The notes beneath the pieces were generated by a model. It was not told the DNA's origin. It did not search any database and worked only from the letters and a program-made list of their open reading frames with translations. Of a stretch of DNA of 43,177 nucleotides, positions 23,206 through 29,993 are shown piece after piece. The stretch is from Actinomycetota bacterium (lineage in GTDB: Bacteria > Actinomycetota > Aquicultoria > Subteraquimicrobiales > UBA9087), in contig JASEEZ010000016.1 in assembly GCA_030019215.1 (NCBI GenBank), forward strand, positions 1-43,177, given 5' to 3'. Every line of letters begins with the position of its first letter. Position 1 is the stretch's first letter. The position numbers and the translations under genes were made by a program.

Positions 23206-23338
23206 AGTAATGACACCAATGGCCTTACGGTTAACGGTGTACGGTTTACGGGAGAAAACCGTAAACGGTAAACAGTGAGGCCGTAGGTCGAACGGGTAAA
23301 CTATAAACCACCGATGAGCGAACGTAGTGAGTGAGGAG
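23206..23338. repeat. Stutter-word hairpin, family 2, short form (copy b)
   Basis: TTACGGTTAACGGTGTACGG, then AAACCGTAAACGGTAAACAG, then the tail AACGGGTAAACTATAAACCA and GAACGTAGTGAGTGAGGAG. The last part is the ribosome site of the next GvpF/L gene. ACAGAAAACAGA words from inside gvpK run into it. Confidence 0.82.
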
Positions 23339-23342
23339 TGAG

Positions 23343-24104
23343 ATGGAGGGAAGGTATCTTTATTGTGTTGCTAACGGTGGCCAAAAAGTGAGCTTAGGCA
23401 AAATAGGGGTAGAAGGTAATGAGGTTTATACTATCCCTTACAAGGATTTATGTGCAGTTGTCCACAACTGCCCACCTGAGCCTTACAAATCAGAGGACAA
23501 GGAAAAGGTCAAATCCTGGGTAATTACTCATGAGAAGGTTGTAGAGGTTGCCTGGGGGAAATTTGGCACGGTTTTGCCCTTAGGATTTGATACCATAATC
23601 GGGGGCAAAGAGGAAACTTCCTCGGAAGAAAATATGAAAAATTGGGTTAGGGGTGATTACAAAAATCTAAAAGAAAAGATATCGAAACTCAAAAATAAGG
23701 CTGAGTATGGTGTCCAGATTTTTTGGGACCCTAAGGTGATTGGAGAGAAATTAATAGAAAATAATCAGGAGATTAAAAAACTTAATGAGGATGTAAAGTC
23801 TAAATCTAAAGGTTTAGCTTATATGTATAAACAGAAATTGGAGAATCTTTTAAAGAAACAGATGGAGGTAGAGTCAGAAAGATATTTTAAAGATTTTTAT
23901 GAGCAGATTAAAAGATGTGTTGACGAGATTAAAGTGGAAAGAACCAAGAAACTTGAGGAAGGAAAACAGATGTTGATAAACCTCTCTTGCTTACTTCCCA
24001 GAGAAAAAAGCAAAACATTAGGGGAAGAATTAGAGAAGATTAACAATATGGAAGGATTTTACGTTCGTTTTACCGGACCTTGGCCACCCTACTCCTTTAC
24101 ATAA
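23343..24104 (+). CDS. Gas vesicle protein GvpF/GvpL, paralogue 4 (divergent)
   Basis: The 253-residue protein is a divergent GvpF/L: MEGRYLYCVANGGQKVSLGK at the start, VLPLGFDTII near residue 78, MLINLSCLLPREKSK near 207 and the C-terminal FYVRFTGPWPPYSF. It lacks the NFGPIGIG block of the other three paralogues. The ATG at 23343 is preferred over the GTG at 23331 because GAGGAG lies between them and the protein then begins as expected. The stop is directly followed by stutter words. Confidence 0.9.
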   Translation: MEGRYLYCVANGGQKVSLGKIGVEGNEVYTIPYKDLCAVVHNCPPEPYKSEDKEKVKSWVITHEKVVEVAWGKFGTVLPLGFDTIIGGKEETSSEENMKNWVRGDYKNLKEKISKLKNKAEYGVQIFWDPKVIGEKLIENNQEIKKLNEDVKSKSKGLAYMYKQKLENLLKKQMEVESERYFKDFYEQIKRCVDEIKVERTKKLEEGKQMLINLSCLLPREKSKTLGEELEKINNMEGFYVRFTGPWPPYSFT

Positions 24105-24690
24105 GTTAACGGTGAACAGTTTACAGTGTACGGTATGACAGACAATATGGGGAAAAGAGAGGATAATTTTCAGTTTGATTTTGAGAGGCTAGAAGTTTAC
24201 AAATTAGCACTCGAATTTTTGAGCAAGATTTTTAAAGTTTATAGAACTCTTCCCAAAGATTTGCAATATTCTTTGGGAAGTCAGTTAATTCGAGGAGGGG
24301 TCTCTATCTCAAATAACTTGGCTGAAGGAAGTGGTAAAAAATCAAAGAAGCACAAATTAAGTTATCATAATATTTCTTTAGACTCAACTCGGGAATGTAT
24401 CTCAATGAATAATGTGCTATTAAAAGAGAAATTAATCGATAGGGAGACTTATACCCAAATTCGTTTAGAAGGTAGAAGAATTACAAGTATGATTGTAGGT
24501 TTAATAAACTCTCTTTAAGTAAATTTAAGTAAAAATTGTAAACCGTAAACAGTAAACCGCATCAAAGGGTTTACGGTTTTCAGTGTACGGTTTACGGTAA
24601 AAAGTTTTTTAAGCTGTACACAGTAAACAGTCCTGAACGTAGTGAGGGACGGGTAAACTGTAAACCTCTGACGAGTGGTAGCGAGGAGAG
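24105..24690 (+). mobile_element. Putative stutter-word element, family 2, carrying an S23-type ORF (copy c)
   Basis: Left words GTTAACGGTGAACAGTTTAC (24109-24128) and right words AACCGTAAACAGTAAACCGC (24540-24559) enclose an intact four-helix-bundle gene. A further hairpin with GTTTACGGTTTTCAGTGTAC follows. The shared family-2 tail ends GCGAGGAGAG before the next start. ORF-less relatives lie at 22708, 23206 and 25804. Confidence 0.6.
24135..24518 (+). CDS. Four-helix-bundle protein of the S23 / 23S rRNA intervening-sequence family
   Basis: The 127-residue protein has DFERLEVYKLALEFLSKIFK near the start, LGSQLIRGGVSISNNLAEGS in the middle and LSYHNISLDSTRECISMNNV afterwards. This is the same family as the protein at 11485 but clearly divergent from it. 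The ATG at 24135 lies within stutter words, with no good ribosome site; the ATG at 24147 is an alternative. It is the second intact S23-type gene in the island, again wrapped in stutter-word repeats and unrelated to gas vesicles. Confidence 0.85.
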   Translation: MTDNMGKREDNFQFDFERLEVYKLALEFLSKIFKVYRTLPKDLQYSLGSQLIRGGVSISNNLAEGSGKKSKKHKLSYHNISLDSTRECISMNNVLLKEKLIDRETYTQIRLEGRRITSMIVGLINSL

Positions 24691-24693
24691 AAA

Positions 24694-25803
24694 GTGGAAC
24701 CGATTCGGGATACACACGCTACTCTGGTAGATTTATTGGATAGGATTCTGGATAAAGGTCTGGTGATTAACGCCGACATTATCATCTCTGTTGCCGGCAT
24801 TCCTCTCATTGGTGTTAACTTAAGAGCTGCCTTGGCTGGAATGGAAACCATGCTAAAGTACGGAGTTATGCAGGCCTGGGATGAGAGAACGCGTGCTTGG
24901 GAACGCGAACATCGGGGGAAGAAAGAGCTCTCTTTAACCCAAGGGGAAGAAGTTATCCTCAAGATGTTCGGCTCATATTACTATAGTGAAGGAATATACA
25001 CAGCCTGGAGATCGGGCTATTTTTATTTGACAGATAAAAGGCTCCTTCTTCACCGTCAAGATTTCAATGAAGTCATGTTCGAGATACCTTTGGAGGAGAT
25101 AAAAAGCTTAGTGATAAAGGAAGAAAGACATTTTACCAAAGAGGGCAAAGAGGTGCTCTATCTTATAGATCGAACGGATAGAGTCTCTCGGCTTCATGCC
25201 GCAGAAATGAGCCACTTAAAAGATGCTATTGAGAAGACAATAAAAGCCAAAGGGCTTTTCTTGGAGGAAAACCCAATCCTTCCCGAGTTTGAAGAGAAGC
25301 TAATTGGCTTCCTGATGGAGGGAGAAAAGATTACCCACCGAGGAAAAATATGGCATCTGATGACTACCCCTGCACCCGGTGGAGTTGTAAGTAGCACGTG
25401 GAGACCAGGCCGTCTCTATTTGACCAACAAGAGGTTATGTTGGTGGTACGACTTTGATAGAAAAGTAGCCTTTGAGGTCCTCATCGATAAGATAGCTGCC
25501 TCGATGGTAGAGATAAGAGACCTTAGCGCAATGCTGAAGAGGAAAAAGGCCCTCGACGTTATATATGAAACCTCGCAGGGTAAAAAGGTAGCCTGCTTTT
25601 CTGGAAAGTCATTGGGTGAGTGGGAGAAAGCACTTAATCGAACCATATCCAGGCAGGGTGCAACCGCTGCGGAGAGCGAGATAGAGATCTGTCCTCAATG
25701 CGGTCAAAAAGCACCGACAAAAGAGCTATTGGAAAAAGGATGCTCAAAGTGTGGGTGGGTTAGCCCAAAATTGAAAAAAAAGTTAGCCCAAGCAGCTAAG
25801 TAA
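24694..25803 (+). CDS. GvpA-family domain + two PH/GRAM-like domains + zinc ribbon
   Basis: Residues 1-60 form a GvpA/J-family domain (TLVDLLDRILDKGLVINADI, ISVAGIPLIGVNLRAALAGM, ETMLKYGVM). About 85-180 form a PH/GRAM-like domain (WRSGYFYLTDKRLLLHRQDF, FEIPLEEI). About 205-325 form a second one (WRPGRLYLTNKRLCWWYDFD). About 331-360 form a zinc ribbon (CPQCGQKAPTKELLEKGCSK, CGW) like that of the protein at 21710. If the shell domain joins the vesicle wall, the rest would be displayed outside and could bind lipid or protein. At 369 residues it is about five times a normal GvpA. The GTG start follows GCGAGGAGAG from the stutter element. Confidence 0.87.
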   Translation: MEPIRDTHATLVDLLDRILDKGLVINADIIISVAGIPLIGVNLRAALAGMETMLKYGVMQAWDERTRAWEREHRGKKELSLTQGEEVILKMFGSYYYSEGIYTAWRSGYFYLTDKRLLLHRQDFNEVMFEIPLEEIKSLVIKEERHFTKEGKEVLYLIDRTDRVSRLHAAEMSHLKDAIEKTIKAKGLFLEENPILPEFEEKLIGFLMEGEKITHRGKIWHLMTTPAPGGVVSSTWRPGRLYLTNKRLCWWYDFDRKVAFEVLIDKIAASMVEIRDLSAMLKRKKALDVIYETSQGKKVACFSGKSLGEWEKALNRTISRQGATAAESEIEICPQCGQKAPTKELLEKGCSKCGWVSPKLKKKLAQAAK

Positions 25804-25921
25804 CTGGTAATTGGTTTACGGTTAACGGTGTACGGTTTACGGTAGAAAAACTGTAAACGGTAAACAGTAAGGCCGTGGGCCGAACGAGTAAACCGTAAAC
25901 TACCAATGAGTGAAATGAGGA
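25804..25921. repeat. Stutter-word hairpin, family 2, short form (copy d)
   Basis: GGTTTACGGTTAACGGTGTA, then AAACTGTAAACGGTAAACAG, the tail GAACGAGTAAACCGTAAACT and GAAATGAGGAG just before the dnaK start. It is nearly identical to copy a at 22708. Confidence 0.82.
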
Positions 25922-25925
25922 GAAA

Positions 25926-27677
25926 ATGGCTAAGGTTATTGGAATTGATTTGGGGACCACTAACTCGGTGGCGGCATTCATAGAAGGTGGTCAAGCTGCA
26001 GTTATACCCAATACTGAGAACGGTCGATTGACACCATCGGTTGTGGCTTTTACTGAAGATGGAAAACGATTGGTTGGCCAGTTAGCTAAAAGACAAGCTG
26101 TTGCCAACCCGCAGCGCACCATCGCTTCAATCAAGAGGCATATGGGCTCAGACTATAGGGTAAAGATAGATGGCAAAGAATATACACCTCAGGAGATATC
26201 CAGCTCGATTTTACAGAAAATCAAAATCGATGCGGAAAACTATTTGGGTGAGAGGATAGAAAAAGCGGTGATCACTGTACCCGCCTATTTTAATGATAAT
26301 CAGCGTCAAGCGACCAAAGATGCGGGCATCATCGCTGGTTTGGAGGTAATCAGAATCATCAACGAACCCACCGCCGCCTCCCTAGCCTATGGCCTGGATA
26401 TGGAGGATGTTCACACTATCCTTGTTTGGGACCTAGGTGGTGGTACTTTTGACGTCTCTATCTTGGAGTTAGGCGAAGGGGTCTTTGAGGTCAAAGCTGT
26501 TAACGGCAATACTTGGCTGGGCGGAGATGATTGGGATGAGCGGATAATAGACTATTTAGCGGACGAATTTCAAAGAGAGCACGGGATTGATTTGCGCCGG
26601 GATAAGATGACTTTCCAAAGGCTCAAAGAAGCAGCGGAGAAAGCTAAGATTGAGCTATCTGCTGCATTGACTACTGATATAAAGTCACCCTTTATCGCCA
26701 CCAGTCCAGATGGCCCCCTACATTTGGAAACGACCTTAAGCAGAGCACAATTCGAGGAGTTAACCAAAGACTTGTTACAAAAAATGATTGGTCCTACCAA
26801 GCAGGCTTTAGCAGATGCAGAACTTACACCCGAAGAGATCGACAGAGTAGTTTTAGTGGGAGGATCGACCAGAATGCCAGCAGTACAAGAACTGGCAAGA
26901 TCGCTGATAGGCAAAGAGCCTTACAAGAATATTAATCCGGACGAGGTTGTTGCTATTGGAGCGGCGATTCAAGCGGGTGTCCTGACAGGCGGGGTGAGAA
27001 AAGTGGTCTTAGTGGATGTTACTCCCTTATCTCTGGGTATTGAAACACAGGGTGGAATATTTGCCAAAATTATTGAAAGAAATACTACTATTCCCACCTC
27101 TAAAGGTCAGATTTTTACCACCGCTCGTGATAACCAGAGTGAGGTGGATATTCATATCTTGCAGGGGGAGCGGGAGATAGCTTCCCACAATATGAGCTTG
27201 GGCGGGTTTCAACTTACAAACATTCCGCCAGCACCCCGCGGAGAACCACGGATTGAAGTGACCTTCGAAATCGACGCTAATGGCATTCTTCATGTCTCTG
27301 CCAAAGATATCCATACAGATGACGAACAGAGAATAAGAGTTGCTTCTTCAAGCAGGCTCTCAGAGCGAGAGATAGAGCAAATGATTAAAGAAGCTCGACT
27401 ATATGCTGAAGAAGATAAGAAACGGCGAGAGGAAACCCAGATAAGAATTCAAGCAGAGAATATGATCTATGCCGCTCAAGTTTGCATTAAAGAAGCAAAA
27501 GATATCGCAGGTGAAGCTCAAGTGGAAGAAATTGAGAAAGCAATGCAGAAAATAAAAGCAGCTTTAGCTAACAGCGAGGGTCAAGAGATTAAATCAAGAA
27601 TTGAAGAGCTAAAAGAGCTGATTGGGATGCTCTCTAGACAAATTAAAGATGAGAAGGAAAGCAGGGCATACAGATAG
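25926..27677 (+). CDS. dnaK: Hsp70 chaperone DnaK
   Basis: The ATPase domain is complete: [20 protein letters not shown] at the start, [20 protein letters not shown] near 117, [31 protein letters not shown] and [16 protein letters not shown] near 308. The substrate-binding domain follows ([13 protein letters not shown] near 365). At 583 residues it is shorter than usual (about 610-640): the C-terminal lid is partly kept but the disordered tail is missing. No grpE, dnaJ or hrcA is adjacent. Its likely partners here are the GvpF-J-domain fusion and the CXXCXGXG proteins. It may be a specialised second DnaK. AGGAG from the stutter element precedes the ATG. Confidence 0.95.
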   Translation: MAKVIGIDLGTTNSVAAFIEGGQAAVIPNTENGRLTPSVVAFTEDGKRLVGQLAKRQAVANPQRTIASIKRHMGSDYRVKIDGKEYTPQEISSSILQKIKIDAENYLGERIEKAVITVPAYFNDNQRQATKDAGIIAGLEVIRIINEPTAASLAYGLDMEDVHTILVWDLGGGTFDVSILELGEGVFEVKAVNGNTWLGGDDWDERIIDYLADEFQREHGIDLRRDKMTFQRLKEAAEKAKIELSAALTTDIKSPFIATSPDGPLHLETTLSRAQFEELTKDLLQKMIGPTKQALADAELTPEEIDRVVLVGGSTRMPAVQELARSLIGKEPYKNINPDEVVAIGAAIQAGVLTGGVRKVVLVDVTPLSLGIETQGGIFAKIIERNTTIPTSKGQIFTTARDNQSEVDIHILQGEREIASHNMSLGGFQLTNIPPAPRGEPRIEVTFEIDANGILHVSAKDIHTDDEQRIRVASSSRLSEREIEQMIKEARLYAEEDKKRREETQIRIQAENMIYAAQVCIKEAKDIAGEAQVEEIEKAMQKIKAALANSEGQEIKSRIEELKELIGMLSRQIKDEKESRAYR

Positions 27678-27687
27678 GGAGGCATTA

Positions 27688-28584
27688 GTGGTGAGGAAGA
27701 GCAAAAAGCCCCCACTAACTGAGGGTGAACAGATTGTCCTATGTGAACAGGGGGGGTACTTAAGTAATTTACGAACTGGCTGGAAACTGGGCCATCATTA
27801 TCTCACCAACAAGAGACTGTTCTTTTCTCAAGCCATGAGGATTGTATTTGAGACACCCCTCGTATGTATAACAGATGTCACAGCAGAGGAAAGAGCCTTT
27901 GCATTCAGGAGAAAGAATGTTATTTGTATCTCATACCGGCGCCCCAACGTTGAAGGAATATCAAAGGCCCGCATTATAATGGCCAACTTAGAAACTTGGA
28001 GGAAAAAGATTTATGAAATAATAGCACCTCCTATCAATAAGGAAACTGTAAATGGAGTGGCTGAGGAGCTTGATCCGATAAGTCAAGAAATACTTTGGTA
28101 TCTTTGGCAGAATGGACATGGCACTATCGATGAGTTAACTGAGCTTGTGTCAGCTCCCACCCATATGGATATTTTGTTTAGAATAAGAGAGGTTATCAAT
28201 CCTACTGCCGAAAGGATAATTGGCAATCCTATACTGTCATTTGAGAAATCAAGGATTGATCCCGAGACCGGAGAAAAGATTTTATTTAACTGGTGGCTGG
28301 TAGGTCGAGAGCAGTCGGGGGAGGGGAGAAAGGAAACACTTCTAGACGTTTTTGACGAAGGTGATCATCTTTATGTGGTCATGGAGTTATTGGGTGTCCA
28401 GGAAGAGGATATCCTTTTGATGGTGGAAAAGGACAAGCTCACCATATTTGCGGATGCGCAAGGCGTGAAGTATCGCGGGGAGGTTTCTCTCCCAGCGGAA
28501 GTATATACCGAGGGATTTACGAAAAGATACAATAACAATACGTTGGAGGTTAGATTGGGCAAACGACGACTTAAGGAGGGGTGA
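27688..28584 (+). CDS. PH/GRAM-like domain + helical domain + Hsp20 domain
   Basis: About residues 8-105 form a PH/GRAM-like domain (LTEGEQIVLCEQGGYLSNLR, WKLGHHYLTNKRLFFSQAM, FETPLVCITDV). About 115-200 form a helical, possibly winged-helix domain (ISQEILWYLWQNGHGTIDEL). About 215-298 form an Hsp20/GvpH domain (LLDVFDEGDHLYVVMELLGV, YNNNTLEVRLGK). It joins two modules that occur separately elsewhere in the island. The GTG at 27688 has GGGAGG just upstream; a GTG at 27691 is equally possible. The in-frame upstream start at 27622 lies inside dnaK and is rejected. Its stop overlaps the next GTG. Confidence 0.8.
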   Translation: MVRKSKKPPLTEGEQIVLCEQGGYLSNLRTGWKLGHHYLTNKRLFFSQAMRIVFETPLVCITDVTAEERAFAFRRKNVICISYRRPNVEGISKARIIMANLETWRKKIYEIIAPPINKETVNGVAEELDPISQEILWYLWQNGHGTIDELTELVSAPTHMDILFRIREVINPTAERIIGNPILSFEKSRIDPETGEKILFNWWLVGREQSGEGRKETLLDVFDEGDHLYVVMELLGVQEEDILLMVEKDKLTIFADAQGVKYRGEVSLPAEVYTEGFTKRYNNNTLEVRLGKRRLKEG

Positions 28585-28862
28585 AGCGATTGAAAAAACT
28601 CCGCGCAGAAGGTATAATACATTGTCCCTTATTTCAAAGCGAGGAGGAGGTTGCAAGGAAGTTAACCAGCGAAATCAATGAGGCAGCGAGCATCGAAGAG
28701 AAAGCAGCTAAAGCTCGAGATCTGATAGAAGAGGTCGATGCGCTTCTATTGTGTGAGGAGTATGATGACAAAAACGTGGATTGTAAGAATTGTCGCGTTA
28801 TCTCGGAGCTACGAAAGAAGACAGCCGAGTTGGTTGTGAAGGCTCGAAAGTTGCCGCACTAG
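28581..28862 (+). CDS. Small helical protein with cysteine cluster, function unknown
   Basis: I do not recognise this 93-residue protein. It appears mostly helical and charged. A cysteine group (LLLCEEYDDKNVDCKNCRVI, about 63-82) could bind metal. The GTG start at 28581 overlaps the previous stop as GTGA and has AAGGAGG upstream, so translation is coupled. It is followed without a gap by a zinc-ribbon gene. Confidence 0.68.
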   Translation: MKRLKKLRAEGIIHCPLFQSEEEVARKLTSEINEAASIEEKAAKARDLIEEVDALLLCEEYDDKNVDCKNCRVISELRKKTAELVVKARKLPH

Positions 28863-29048
28863 ATGGTAAAAAATATTTTGATGGACGAAAAGTTAGATAA
28901 AAATCTAATTTACAAGGTAAGTGCATATAGCTGTATAAACTGCGGAAGTGCCTTACATAAATTTAAGGAGAGTCCCGGTTTGGTGGTTAGTCGATGTGAT
29001 AACTGTGGCCACAAAAATAAGTTTTTACCAAACGGGGCCCGGGAGTAG
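28863..29048 (+). CDS. Small zinc-ribbon protein
   Basis: The 61-residue protein carries one zinc ribbon (SCINCGSALHKFKESPGLVV, then CDNCGHKNKF). The ATG follows the preceding stop directly with no strong ribosome site, consistent with coupling. Its role is unknown; it continues the zinc-ribbon theme of the island. Confidence 0.65.
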   Translation: MVKNILMDEKLDKNLIYKVSAYSCINCGSALHKFKESPGLVVSRCDNCGHKNKFLPNGARE

Positions 29049-29072
29049 AATGTGTTGGGAAGGAGATGAGAA

Positions 29073-29306
29073 TTGAGGGAAGAAAGCAAAAAGTGTTGGG
29101 AACTTGATGTTCGCCCCAAAGAAGTGTGTCGAAAATGTCCTGCTTACGTTAGCAAGGTGCACTGTTGGGAAGCTTCTCCTCTTACGCCACGTCCATGTAT
29201 TATAAATTATCATTTATGCATAGAGAAAAAATGTCCGGTATATGAGGAGCATAAAGACGAAATCATAAGGGCGATAAGAAAGGGAACGAAAGGAGTTAAT
29301 GGGTAG
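29073..29306 (+). CDS. Small cysteine-rich protein, function unknown
   Basis: The 77-residue protein has seven cysteines: CWELDVRPKEVCRKCPAY, CW, then CIINYHLCIEKKCPVY. The spacing could bind a metal or an iron-sulfur cluster. The TTG start at 29073 is supported by AAGGAGATGAG. It is the last gene of the island before the apparent junction at about 29450. Confidence 0.6.
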   Translation: MREESKKCWELDVRPKEVCRKCPAYVSKVHCWEASPLTPRPCIINYHLCIEKKCPVYEEHKDEIIRAIRKGTKGVNG

Positions 29307-29341
29307 GGTTGAAACATCGTCTAACATCCATTGAGAGCGAT

Positions 29342-29356
29342 CCCGCCGTTGGCGGG
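29342..29356. repeat. GC palindrome CCCGCCGTTGGCGGG
   Basis: A perfect 6-bp stem with a 3-base centre lies in the 148-base gap at the island edge. A nearly identical palindrome is inserted in argB at 42435-42461. No T-run follows directly, so a terminator role is doubtful. The rest of 29307-29454 shows no gene. Confidence 0.6.
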
Positions 29357-29454
29357 GCAATAGAAATCCACTAGCTTTCCTTGTTTTACTTTCTTTCAGT
29401 TTTTTGTACGAAGCTTCTTCTCTCGAAAAGCTGCTCAGATGGAAAATGAGAGTC

Positions 29455-29919
29455 CTAAGATGAGTGGTGTTTACTAAATAGTGGCAGCGCTATTCCTATT
29501 CCTCTCACAGGTCTGCTGAAGACCTTGGCTATCAGTGCGACCACACCCGTTGAGATCAAAACGGCCAACGATGGAACTTTTGGTAGCAGGTAAAGACAGA
29601 GCAGGGTGGGCACCAGGGCCCCACCAACATTTATTGCCAGGACCTGTTCCTGGACTTCGGGGACGGTGAATCCAAAGAAGTATCTAAAGAAGCCCAGAGC
29701 CTCGTCGTGCCTCGTCACGGCGACCTTTCTTTTCAGGATGGGAATATTAATGGTGCTTCCTATCAGACAGAGAAAGAAGAATAAAATTCCAAGCGTGGGA
29801 TTCAAGCCCAGCCTGTAGAAGGCCACCTCTATTACCTTGATCTGAACTAAGAAGATCAGGATCGGCAGAAGCAGAATCAAGAAGAAGAACAGCGCGAGCG
29901 AAATTGGCAAAAAAAGCAT
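29455..29919 (-). pseudogene. Truncated DUF1614-like membrane protein
   Basis: The 154-residue product begins with a hydrophobic helix (LALFFFLILLLPILIFLV), then LNPTLGILFFFLCLIGSTIN and the family-like NVGGALVPTLLCLYLLPKVP and FSRPVRGIGIALP. DUF1614 proteins usually continue with more membrane helices, but this one ends LFSKHHSS. The missing 3' half and its position where island and core DNA meet suggest a rearrangement cut the gene. It is divergent from thrS. The DUF1614 identification is from memory of the pattern. Confidence 0.6.
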
Positions 29920-29959
29920 AGCTTACCCCTTTTTTCTTCAGGATTTCCCTCGTTACTGT

Positions 29960-29965
29960 TATAAT
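29960..29965 (+). promoter_or_regulatory. Possible -10 element of the thrS promoter
   Basis: A perfect TATAAT lies 29 bases before the thrS ATG, between the divergent genes. No good -35 is seen at the right distance. Confidence 0.4.
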
Positions 29966-29993
29966 TATTCCATTGATGTCTTGGGAGGTCTAT

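Noticed and set aside
29342-29370. GC hairpin as a terminator of the gas vesicle operon
   Set aside because: The stem is only six pairs and no T-run follows directly. Its relative inside argB shows it is a dispersed palindrome.
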